From Ciborinia camelliae (Eukaryota; Ascomycota; Leotiomycetes; Helotiales; Sclerotiniaceae): DNA of 64,000 bases. Shown here one piece after another: positions 11,001 to 21,982 of the stretch. The position numbers and the translations under genes are program-made. Where the stretch lies: positions 2,241,862 to 2,305,861 of the forward strand of contig JANPYM010000004.1 in assembly GCA_025890175.1 (NCBI GenBank), given 5' to 3'. Position 1 is the stretch's first letter. Each line of letters opens with the position of its first letter. Under the pieces are notes generated by a model that saw only the letters and a list, made by a program, of their open reading frames with translations, was not told the origin of the DNA and searched no databases.

Positions 11001-11511
11001 GTTCAATCATACCTTCGCGCCAATGATACAGTACAATTAACCTTATTATGCAGTCAAAAGATCCATCCAAAGCTTCAATTGGCATGTTTTGCGATCTGGC
11101 TCCTGCAATAAGATTCAGGCCCGGTGCCTAGGTACCTACATCCGTTCGCGGTTCATGAAGCGAAAGACACCAAACAGTTACGCCGAAAGCCTAAAGGGCA
11201 TCCAAAGCCAATCCTGATAATATGATATCAAGGGTCCTGAGATCTAGATTTTTATGAGGCTCTTCTGGTTATGATTTCCCGGTTTGATATTCCATACATG
11301 CATGAGAGCCGTTAAAGCAAATATGACAATTATGGGCATCCCCGAATTCACCGACTTGACATAAGTTGACAACTGGACTACTGTACTTGCAATGTAGCAT
11401 CAGAAATGGGTCCAGTTCGGCCATTCCCGTCCTGTTCAGTCCATTCTAGCTGTAAGTCGAAGCACCGGGAGCTTTCGGAGTCCGGAGTTTGAAATCGGTC
11501 TATTGGCTATA
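8073..11511. other. Gene-poor region
   Basis: About 3.4 kb with only short frames and no recognised domain. It holds the motif CCTAGGTAGGTAGGTAGG at about 8525-8542 and related copies at about 10388-10400 and 11126-11141. A block at 10857-10900 resembles the middle of the MITE at 11512 (see findings). Confidence 0.5.
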
Positions 11512-11873
11512 CAGCAGAACCTCTATATAAGGATGTTTTTTTTAGTGCCAAAAATAAGGATACTAAAGAGGTATCCTTTTATAGAGGTTTCGGCTAATTC
11601 CGGTAGGGTAGCATTTTGGCCCATATATTTCCGATCGGGCATAAATTCAGTATAATTTTCATAAATATTTTATACTTCAAAAAAATATTCTTAGAAGAGG
11701 TCTATTATAGGCTAGATTTTAATTTTGGGACCGAGGAATATCAAGGATAATCCTAATAGAGAGGATATAGGGATATTAGCATTTTCTACACCTAAAATCC
11801 AACGGGACCCAAAATTTAATCCTAATAGAGAGGTTATCCTTATATAGAGGATCCTTATATAGAGGTTCTGCTG
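11512..11873. mobile_element. Non-autonomous pogo/Fot1-like DNA transposon (MITE)
   Basis: The 362-base segment begins CAGCAGAACCTCTATA and ends with its reverse complement, giving perfect terminal inverted repeats of 23 bases. It is flanked by TA on both sides (11510-11511 and 11874-11875), the Tc1/mariner/pogo target duplication. The 5' CAG end is typical of pogo/Fot1 elements. Subterminal sequence repeats the end motif several times (CCTCTATATAAGGAT, TATCCTTTTATAGAGG, CCTAATAGAGAGG). No transposase frame is present, so it would have moved with an enzyme supplied elsewhere. Perfect ends suggest fairly recent insertion. Confidence 0.85.
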
Positions 11874-14800
11874 TACATAGTTAGACTTGTTACTGCAATC
11901 CCGCTCCGAAAATATGGTTCTGGGAAGGAAGTGTGCGTCTTCAAGTGCTGATGGCAAGACCCATCAACTAACAATTCCGTCCCTCGAGATATCCAACCAC
12001 TTTTCTTGAAATGATTGAGATGAACGAACTTGACAGTGTCCACTGTCCAGCACTTTTGGGGAACTCATCGGTCCGAGATATGTGACGAATAAAGATACAT
12101 GAAATCAAATCGAAACACCTAGGTCTGTTACTAGTGATGAATGAATGTCACTTTGGATAGTGGTGAAATGTCACATAGCCTTTAAAATTGCTGCATGTCC
12201 AGAAAGCGTGATCATTAATCATGGATGGCATCATATAAAGCTTCAGGCTGAATGAAGTCTGTGTGTACCGATTAAATTCATGGGGGGGAGGTCTCACCCC
12301 ACTAAGCCCCCCTACGCCTACCACACTCCTCAAGAATCAAGAGTTAGTACACGAACCAACCCCACGAAAACCATGGAAAGGCCGCTTTCGCAACCAAATT
12401 TGATATTACTGATATTCCATGTGAGTACTGAGTACTGAGTCCTGACGTCAATATAATCTCATGGTCTTATTTGGACTTCATGATGCAAATGTTCCTTTCT
12501 GTACATGGAGTGGAGGATAGGAAATAAATTAATATGCAATAATTGATCTCACAAACAGAGATCGATGATCTGGTTCCTAAGTAGAAATAAGGCCGACAGT
12601 CGAGAACAACTTCATTGTCGATCTATTGTTACACACGCGGAACCCAGTAGCCAACGAGGGAGGAACAGTTTGTGGCGATTTTGAGATGCATGCCTTCAAA
12701 GTTCAAACCAACTGGTAGACCTAATACGTTCGAATGGTCGGCTTTCCGCTGTGATTCAAGTTGCGCCATACTCAGCTATATGGCATATCATGCAAGATTC
12801 AAGTGCAATGAGCACGGAGATTGAGCTACTTGAATCAGGTACGTTTGTTTTATATGCTTCATAGTTAGGCTCGTTGTACTTGCATATTATATTGCATGTA
12901 CAGTATACGGCGTACATCGAGGCAATTTAGCTTCTCCTCGCCGTCCGTGCAGGAAGATGTCGAGCTTTACAAACGAGGAGGGTTTATGATGAGGGGAGTA
13001 GGCGAGAAGGGGAAGTTGAACTGGAGAAGGCGTATGCACCAACCACAATATGATCAAACCGGATGAAATATCAATTCATACTAACACAGCATTGCCGTAT
13101 ACCACATCCACCAAATTAACCACTCTCAAATGTATGAATAGAGTTTTCTGAATTTCCGTACCCCTTTATGCTAATTACAAGCGGATATGAGAACATACAG
13201 GTCCTCCCTCGTTTTTTTTCAACCCCCCCCCCTTCATTGAAACATGACATCTTTTCCTCCCCTCCTCCTCTCCTCTCCTCTCGATCTCGGGGATCTTCAA
13301 ACCCTGACGTTGCCTTTCACGTTGAGTCTCCATATTTGCATATTCGGAATCCCACTTTCGTATAGTCGCACTTCCCAAATCAGATCTTATGCCCGATGTC
13401 AACTCGATGAGTACCACAATTTTTAAAGTTGTCAGACAGACTGTCATTATTGCCCAATAACAATCAGTGCAATGGTATCCCAGAAAAAAACGATGTAGAA
13501 CCTTGTGTATAAATATGAATAGCACTATAACTGAAAAGGATGTGATATTCAGAAAGGATGTTGCCGGTGTTCATGCTTAATACTTAATTTGGAATAATAA
13601 AACTTTATATATAATTGAAATTGGAAATTTATCAACGAATTTAAGTGACGAAATCAACTTGGGGAAGTCCTGGGCAGTGGGGAAGCACAAAATCTAATTC
13701 ACATTTACATTATTGGCGATTGTTGTCGAACATGAAACGTTTATTTTCTTGTTGGAGGGGGATACGAAGAAATAGCAGAATCAGTACCTGAACTGTTGCC
13801 AGCCGTGTGGCTTCCAACAAAGTTTTCATTTTTTTTTTCATTCCCGGCTGTCTTCTTTCGAATCACACCGAGGGAGTCTCCATTGTCGTCTTGATGTTTC
13901 GTTGACTTTCACACATTTGAGTTACACCCCCCACTCCGACCATCCACCCATGGTGCATTGGTGCCGCGATTCACCCACATCTTTTAGCATCCAGCGCGGG
14001 ACAATAATAATGACAAGGGAGAGAAAGGTCAAGCTTCAAATCCTCGCCTCCCCTCAGCCATTCGATGCTCTTGGAATAGGACCGTCCGGCGTCAGCATTG
14101 AGCCCCGAGCATACCGGATATGTTCCATGGACAAGGAATCTAGCCTCTAGGGTGCTTTTACGCCATCATTGATAATTGTCCTCGATTATTGGGATTGCAG
14201 ATCTACCTCCGTCTAAATGGACATTTTTTTTACCCCTTCATTTTTCCGAGCTCAGCAGCCCTGTAATAAGTTGTTCACTAACTCGCAGGTTTGTTAAATT
14301 GTAACCTTGCTCTCCCTACGTCAAATTTTATATAGGAAATTTGGATATTCGTGTGATCCCGCCGGCGTTTCGTCGAAAATGAAGTGGACAAGATTGGAGC
14401 TTGGCATTGACGAGAATGGAATTTAGTCTTGTACATTTTTGCTGCAAGAGCGTTGGTTCGTACAGTAGTTGTTACGGTGCAGGCTAGATGGGAGGTCTCT
14501 TGCATGAGTTGAAGCCCGAACAAGTATCGAGAAAAGGAAGCGAAGATTATATGAGGGGGGAAAGCATGGAATTATGGAAATCATCGGATGGCGTCGGCGA
14601 TAGAGTGACTAGAATCTTACCTACCCAAGTAACCAAGCGACTACTTTATGCAGCAATTTGTCTTTGTTTGGCAATCACAAAGCAGCAAAGCACAAGGTAT
14701 CCCTAGCTATTGCTGCTTGCATCGCAGGACATTACAGCATACAGCATACAGCATGCATCATACATCATACATCATACAGTAGTAGAAGCTTTTGAGATGA

Positions 14801-15739
14801 TCCTTAAATCCTACTTCAGTCTTCAATGTGGGGAGAATCGAGTCGAAAATGTCTCTGTTCTTTCTGTCTCGTGAGTAAATCAAGGCAAGTTTTGGAGTGA
14901 GGATGAGATATTATTTTCTATCCTCCATGTGGTATTGTACCGTACCCACGAACCAACCCCTCAATCATCCTTTGCCACCTTCCTCGTGGATTCACGAGAA
15001 TTCTCCAACACCTAACTACAGCGTCCAGGACCCCAGGCAGACCGCCGGTAAGTGAGGGTTAATATGTAGAAAATCTAATAGATTGATATAAAGCAGATCA
15101 CCTCGTTCTTATTTATGAAGATTTCTTATATTCTCTGGACGTGAAGGGGCCTCCCTGAGAATGTATGAACCTTATTCATGATTCTGGAAGCTTTTTAGGC
15201 TTTTCGATTTCTATCCCGTATTAAGGTGTAAACAGACTTTGTGTCCCCATCGTGCGGCAGCCAGCAGCCAGCAGCACAGCAGCTACTACCATTTTCCTTG
15301 TTAATCCCTGCCGATAAATTCGAAGTTGTATTGTGATTCGTGCCATCTTCAAGTACCCAAATCTACCTGGAGCCAATGAAGACTGTGGGATATCAACAGA
15401 CAGGTGAGCTAATGTATGTTTTGGCTGCCTTTCATTCGGTGCTTCTCTTCTGCGACCTACATTTTATATCAAAAGGCAAGAGCTAAAAGCGTATTGAGAG
15501 ATGTGGAGTTGTAAATAGCACTTGATGAATACCAAAATGGAACAAGAATGTCTCCATGGCGTGAATGACCTAGTAAGCCAGTTATATCCATTCATAATTT
15601 TGATATTTGTAGATAGGATAGGTAGTTGAATCCATTTGCATCCATTTGACGATTGATCCGTCCATTATTGCCCATTGTCCATTGTCCATGACTCCACGTC
15701 CATACATCCATATCCATCTTTCAGTTATATATCCACCAG
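11874..15739. other. Gene-poor region between MITE and areA upstream region
   Basis: No coding sequence could be supported. Reading frames are short, overlap on both strands and carry no domain. Local simple repeats occur, including alternating GCATACA/TCATACA units at about 14736-14777. Homopolymer C, T and A stretches are frequent around 13200-13270 and 13825-13845. Confidence 0.5.
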
Positions 15740-15758
15740 CAAGCAAGCAAGCAAGCAT
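15740..15758. repeat. (AGCA)n microsatellite
   Basis: Short tandem array of AGCA/GCAA units, about five copies, in the distal upstream region of areA. Confidence 0.7.
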
Positions 15759-16085
15759 TTTTGGTCTTTCCTCGCTAAGTACCACAATCTACTTTTTTTA
15801 GTGAGTGGAGGGGGGCAATTTTAGTTCTACTCCACTGTCCTCCACCATATAACTGACATACGCACGCAGACACCACCAACACACCAGTGGCCAGCCATAC
15901 AATAATCAATACAACCGGTATGGAACTGCACAACCTGGGTCCTGGAATATTCATTTATTACATTATTACCATCCCTAACCTAACCCAGCCGAACCTACCT
16001 AGTCGTTAGTGACCTTACCTAATTTACGATTATGCCCTTTCTCCCTCCATCCCAATCACAATTCTAGAAATCCAGACGCCCGAGG

Positions 16086-16154
16086 TAAAGGGAAAGAAAG
16101 AGAGACAGAGGGGAGAGAGAGAGAGAGAGTGTGTGTCTGCATTGTGAAAAAGAG

Positions 16155-16188
<34 letters not shown>

Positions 16189-16189
16189 C
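16086..16189. repeat. Polypurine (GA)n/(GAAA)n microsatellite
   Basis: About 100 bases of almost pure purine on the plus strand, made of GA and GAAA units interrupted by a short GTGTGTCTGC segment. It lies about 1.2 kb upstream of the areA start codon, within its probable promoter or long 5' leader. Confidence 0.85.
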
Positions 16190-16439
16190 AAGTCTCTTTG
16201 AAGTTTGAACAAGAAGAAAAGAAATCGGAACCGAATTTCATCTCTCTTTAGAAACTATTTACCTACTACTACACTACACTACACCACATACATCTCTAGT
16301 ATCACTACCTATCTAGTAGGTAACACTACCAACACAACGCAACGAAACGCACAAATCCACAATTTACAATTTACAATTTTACCTTCACACACCGTTTTCC
16401 AACAATAATCATCCATTCAATTCAAATCAAATCCAGGAC

Positions 16440-16474
16440 TATCCTATCATATCCTATCATATCCTATCCTATCA
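16440..16474 (-). promoter_or_regulatory. GATA-motif array upstream of areA
   Basis: Seven TATC (GATA on the minus strand) tetranucleotides lie within 35 bases. Three of them, CTATCA at 16444, 16454 and 16469, match the HGATAR consensus bound by AreA/NIT2-type factors (read TGATAG on the minus strand). The array lies about 0.9 kb before the areA ATG, so autoregulation is plausible. It is also a simple repeat and could be incidental. Confidence 0.5.
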
Positions 16475-16550
16475 ATACATTTATTTCCAAAGATATATAC
16501 CGATATTATACATACCTACTGGATATATACATAGGTATATTATATATATA

Positions 16551-16570
16551 TGTGTGTGTGTGTGTGTGTG
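16551..16570. repeat. (TG)10 microsatellite
   Basis: Uninterrupted TG dinucleotides directly following a TA-rich stretch, in the areA upstream region. Confidence 0.9.
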
Positions 16571-16670
16571 CCTTATATACCACAGATATACTTTCACACA
16601 TTTATATTGATTGACATTTACATATACATTTACATATACATACCTACATAGACATTTACCATACATACAT

Positions 16671-16694
16671 CTATCTCATCTATCTCATCTATCT
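16671..16694 (-). promoter_or_regulatory. Three HGATAR sites at 9-bp spacing upstream of areA
   Basis: CTATCT occurs at 16671, 16680 and 16689. On the minus strand each reads AGATAG, a full HGATAR match. The exact 9-bp period comes from a CTATCTCAT tandem repeat. It lies about 0.7 kb upstream of the areA start codon. Confidence 0.5.
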
Positions 16695-17383
16695 CATCTA
16701 CCCATTCATCCATTCACCCATTCGGAACATCCATCCCATTATAAGCTTTCTTTCATTACAATACGAACCAAGGTTTTGGAATCGAAAAATCTGTCGGATA
16801 CCTGCCTACCTAGTACCTCAAAAAAACTCAAGTACCACCCTTGAACATTGACTGTCATCCACTACCCTCGGCCAAGATTTCCGAAATTTGCGACACCTCT
16901 ACTTCCATCTGACTCGCTGCATTTGGGGGTTAAGAAAAAAAGAACAAGAGTACCGGCTGGTACAGATTATTGAAATAATTATACATATACACACATATAT
17001 ATACGATATATACCTTATATATTCACCACGCCCAATCCGTCGCAGACTTGGAAAGTTTAAAAAGTAAAGTTTGATCATTGATCAAAGGGATCATCATTCA
17101 GAAACCAAAAACCACATATACGATACATACATAGGTATACATATACATACATATACATCCTCGCCCTCATCCGCATCCTCATCCACATCCTCATCCACAT
17201 CCACATACGCTCACTCGCACAAATACAAATATCCTCGAAAATATAATCATAAGCCCATATAAGCCCATTTCTGCGGAAGGGAACGCATTCTAGGATTATT
17301 GGATTTGGATTCGGTTACGAGATCATTGATTGTTCCATTGGGTGAGGTCCATCCGAGAGCAGGAGGTGTGTCGCTCCAACGAA

Positions 17384-20300
17384 ATGACTGGAACGGTACA
17401 ATACCTTGAGCGTGGGGGGCTTCTCCAAAGATTCCGCGACTCATCTGAGGATTGGCATACAAGTGGAGAATCACAATCAAATAATACTACATCATCAGGA
17501 TCGATAGGAACGCAGCACGATTTTAGATTTCCTCGAAGGCCAGATAATCAATCTACAAACCCCGCATCTGCGAATCAATTAACGAATACCTATATTAATT
17601 CCAACGACCAGACAAAGAGCTCCGGCGCGAGCGCAAAAGCTCAGGAAGCCAAACTGGATCACCCAGCGTCAAATTGTGCGCGCGATGATTTGCTTGGTGA
17701 GAGCTTCTTTCCAACTTGGAAAGATGGCTCCGCCGGCGAGGAGCTCGATAATACGGAAGAGATGCAAAAGAAAGATCCCTTGGCAACGCAGATCTGGAAG
17801 TTATATAGTAAAACAAAGAAAACTTTGCCAAACCAGGAGCGACTGGAGAACTTGACATGGCGCATGATGGCAATGAATCTGCGAAAGCGCAAGGAGGAAG
17901 AAAATGCCCGGTAAGAAGTCGATAGAACGTTATGCGTCGTGAAAGACAAAGTGTATCTAACAATAATTCAACAGATCGTCTCAACAAAACCAACAAAACC
18001 AGACTTCCACCGGGCCAAGCGGAATTGCCCAGTTAAGAAAATCCACAGACCAAGCTGGTGTAGATACTTCTGATGCCATGAATTTGGACGATTTCATCTT
18101 TTCCGACAGTATATCCACACCATCAGGAATCACCCCTTCGCCTTCCCCGGAACTCACGAAAAGAGAGTTTGATAGATCGTCAAACACTGTAGCTTCGGCG
18201 ATTCCTATCAAAATGCGGAAGGAATCGACGCAGCCGCAGTTTTCTGCCCCACAATCTGTCCCGGTTCCTCATCACGCCCCTCGAAGCAACGAAGAGTTCA
18301 ACTATGTGCAGAGACATGTGAGGAAAACAAGTATCGATGAGCGTCGTGTGAGTTTTTTACTTCCTTCGCTTCTAAATATAATTTACTCTGTAGGCGCCAT
18401 CAAGATTAGAGATACTGACAAAACTAACAGGCCCGCAAACGACCCGCCGACTTCTCGCCTCAAGTCAACAGCATAATGATTCCCAACGATCCGGATCATG
18501 ATGATCTTCAAGAATATTCTTTGAATCAACCTCACCCACCATATACTAGCCACGGAGTACCAAGTGTACCATTTCGACTGGATACTTTCAACATGGACAA
18601 TGACCCGATCATAACCTCGGCGGGTCCTTTCCAACAGAACTTCAACTTCTCTCCATCACATTCACCTCTCGTTCCCCATGGTCCCTTCTCTTCAATGTAC
18701 AACAATGCCTCGATGCAATCTTCCTCCATGAACTCGAATGATTACTACTCGCCTCCTGGAAGTGCTTATCCTTCTACAGTCTCTACCCCTCAACCCATCC
18801 CAGAGGGACAAGAAATGTACTTCCAACATGGAATGAATATGCGACACCAACGCCCACACCCTTTCAATCAGGGACCTTCCAGTCTCTCGAATTCCATGGC
18901 ACCTCAATACATGTATAATGGCAATGGTGGATCCATGTTTAGCGCAGTGACAACTTCCGCCCCGACAAACAATTTATATGCTTCCGCTGGTGGATTCGGT
19001 ATGTCACAACACATAGACCCAGCCCAGGTCTTCCAAACCGATAATCCTGTGCGATCTCCTGGTGTCCACATCGGCCAAGAAAATATGTTTTCATTTGGAG
19101 GGGATTCTGACAACGAAGAAGAAGAAAGTCAAGCTTTTGCTGACCGAACGCTCATGTTACAACATGATTTTGCACAATCACCTTTGGACGATCAGAACAT
19201 GGATATGCATGGAAGTGGAAGTGGAAGTGGAGCTTTACAGTGGGATGCAAGTATGTTAGGACAGTTCAGTACTCAGGCAGCACGATATCCTGGCGGGCCA
19301 CCAAGAAAGCAAGTCACTATTGGAGGAACAGAAATGGTATCGTCACCATTGGAGTGGGATGGATCTGGGGGTTCTTTGGGTAGACAGCATGGCTCTACTC
19401 AATCTGTTTCCGATAATCGCCCCAGGAGTGACAGAAGACAAAAGATTGCCCGAACTGCCTCGACACCAAATGCAGTCCTCCTCGGCCAAACCAGCATGTT
19501 CGACAACTCTGGACCAAACTCGCCACCAGATGCCAATAACATGTCAGGATTTTCATCAGTAGCCCCCAGCAGACCAGGATCTCCTGGTGGATCTAAACAC
19601 GGCTCGACTACCAATCTGGCAGCCGCTGGAGGCCAGGGAGATAATGGAGTACCAACGACCTGTACGAATTGTTTTACGCAAACGACACCTCTCTGGAGAC
19701 GAAACCCAGAAGGTCATCCCCTCTGCAATGCTTGCGGTCTTTTCCTCAAGCTGCACGGTGTTGTACGTCCCTTATCCTTGAAAACGGATATCATCAAGAA
19801 GCGAAATCGAGGTTCTGGTGCTACTCTTCCCATGGGTCCTTCGGGTGGTGCTTCGACACGAGCTTCGAAGAAGATAGGCACCATGGGCAGTGGGCCTAAT
19901 ACTCGGAAGAATTCGATGGTTGCAGCAACAAGCATGGCTAGCACAGCACCCCCAACACAGGTAACGACACCTACTAGCAGCCACGGAAGGAATGCAAATG
20001 AGAGTGCCAGTCCCCCTTCAGTTGCAGGTTCATTGGGGAATGGAGGAAGTACTGCAGGCAGTACGCCAACTTCCTATCATGGTTCCGCGGGCTCTTCTTC
20101 GGGTCCAACAGGTGTCAGTGGAGGGAAGGGTGTAGTCCCTATTGCTGCTGCTCCCCCGAAAGCAACACCCGGCCCTGGTGCAGCATCTAGCATGCCTCGA
20201 TCGAACGCAGTCCCCAAGCGACAAAGAAGACATAGCAAGAGTGTTAGCGCAATTGAGAGTATGGATATTGATTCTCCCGAAGCTTCCACTGGTAGCAATG

Positions 20301-20536
20301 AGGCTGCAAAATCTGTTGGTATGGGATTGGTGGGTACTTCTAATGGAGCTATGGCCAACATGGGCCTAGCAAATGGATTTGGGATGCCAGGAAGATCAAT
20401 GATGGGGCCAGGAGGTTCTGGAATGCAAATGGGCATGGGAGGTTCACAGCATGGAATGGGTATGAATGGTCAGAATGGACCTAATGGTTCTGGTGCCGGT
20501 CCTCAAGAATGGGAATGGCTAACCATGAGTCTATGA
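17384..20536 (+). CDS. areA: AreA/NIT2-type GATA transcription factor, global nitrogen regulator
   Basis: Exons are 17384-17910, 17975-18347 and 18431-20536 (introns 64 and 83 bases), giving 1001 aa. Residues about 131-166 ([16 protein letters not shown]...LENLTWRMM) are the N-terminal conserved block of AreA proteins. [11 protein letters not shown] opens exon 3. A single GATA zinc finger has Cys at about 711, 714, 732 and 735 (C-x2-C-x17-C-x2-C), followed by a basic tail ([11 protein letters not shown]). The C-terminus ends EWEWLTMSL, the peptide through which NmrA/NMR1 represses AreA. AreA activates genes for secondary nitrogen sources when ammonium and glutamine are scarce. I chose the ATG at 17384 because the frame has a stop just upstream of 17330 and no earlier ATG. 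A spliced upstream exon is possible. The long linkers are low complexity (Gly/Met/Ser/Asn). Confidence 0.93.
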
Positions 20537-21907
20537 TCGAGATTTTTGACTCTCTCTTAAACACTGACGCCACCGGGCGTTATTTCCTTCCTATGATCTT
20601 TTCTGGGGTTGGCGGTTACATTTGATTATTCCTCGGAGTTACTTATACTCGGCCTTTTATGATACCAGCGAGAATTCGCCCTTTACATTTCGAGATACAA
20701 ATGATACGATGATGATGCTTTTTCTTTCTTCAATGGATCGAATCAACCCAGTGTAACCCTAACCCTTTTTATCTTTGGCTTTTCAGCATCAGGATCCTTG
20801 ATACCATCTTCCTTTCTATTTGATTTGCTACTTTTCCATTGATATTTCAAGATTCAAGAGTTGCGATACGGCAATTTGATTTGCGTTTTGCGCCCAAGTT
20901 TTATTTTTTTGCTTAAATATGGATGATGGGGAATGGTTTATGTTGGGTTGATTGACGGATGGATGGATGGATAGATGGATATGACAGGGGCTAGCTTTGG
21001 CTTGCTTGGTTGGATTGATTTCTTTTCTTTTATCTTGTTCGCGCATCTTGGGTTTGAGGGAGGGGGGTTTTAATGACATGATTTGATATCCGGATAGACG
21101 GGATGGGCGATTGTTTTTGAGGAACCTTCGTGGGGGATTGCTTTGCATGTGCTTGGGTGGGGAGGGGAGGTTGATGGCGAAGAGAAGAGAAGAGAAGAGG
21201 AGAGGATAGCTGATGTGCTGTGCTGGATGAATTGAATTGGATGGACTGGACTGGACTTGGATTCATTCGGTCGCTTGGATTCGGTTGCCGGGCTTGGGTG
21301 GTAGGGGGAGGGGCAGGGGCGGCAAATGCATGGAAATGAAATGAAGTAGAGTGCAGAGCAGAGCAGAGCGAGAGAGAGAGAGAACAGATCCGAAAGAACT
21401 GAGAGATACTTACCTTAACTTGCTTGGCTTGAGAATAATATCCGTGATTCTTTTAATTTTTCTTTTGTGACTTGCTTGCTTGATTGCTTGCTTGATTTGT
21501 GGATGGGTGATGGATGATGGATTATAGGTGATGGATGATGGATGATTGTTCAATTCGATTTGATTTGATTTGATTTGATTTGATTTGATTTGATGGTTGT
21601 GAACTTGTGATGCTGCTGCTGGTGATGCTGGTGGTGGTGATTTGTTCGTTGTTTGTTTAATTGAATGTCAATCATGGTAGTAGGTACCTAGGTAGACTAC
21701 TACCTAGATAGTCTACCCATCATTGGAAACGGGATCGCAACAGTCTCCTGTTGGGTAGTTGGGTAGTTGGGTAGGTAGGTAGGTATACTTACGATACGAT
21801 ACGATGCGATACTATCATAGTATAATTAATAATGGTATGGCCCCGGAGATCATAGCGAACCTTGTGGAATGGCGGATGGCGGATGGAAATCTTATATTAG
21901 GTAGAAA
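20537..21907. other. areA 3' region, microsatellite rich
   Basis: Probable 3' UTR followed by non-coding DNA dense in simple repeats: TGGATGGATGGATAGATGG at about 20957, GAGAAGAGAAGAGAAG at about 21180-21200, GAGAGAGA at about 21370, and a GATTT/GATTTGATTT array at 21558-21594. No gene is seen. Confidence 0.6.
21558..21594. repeat. (TTGAT)n pentanucleotide repeat
   Basis: About seven tandem TTGAT units without interruption, in the downstream flank of areA. Confidence 0.85.
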
Positions 21908-21982
21908 GGGGAGGAGGAGGGAGGGAGGGAGAGGGAGGGAGGTAGGGAGGGACGGGGAGGGAGGTAGGGAGGGAGGGAGGTT
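21908..21982 (+). repeat. G-rich (GGGA)n tract with quadruplex potential
   Basis: About 75 bases of GGGAGGGA/GGTAGGGA units. Many G-runs of three or more are separated by 1-3 bases, which satisfies the usual G-quadruplex pattern many times over. It is non-coding. Confidence 0.8.

Noticed and set aside
16009..16251. 80-codon frame in the purine-rich stretch before areA
   Set aside because: Its sequence is the translation of a GA/GAAA microsatellite.
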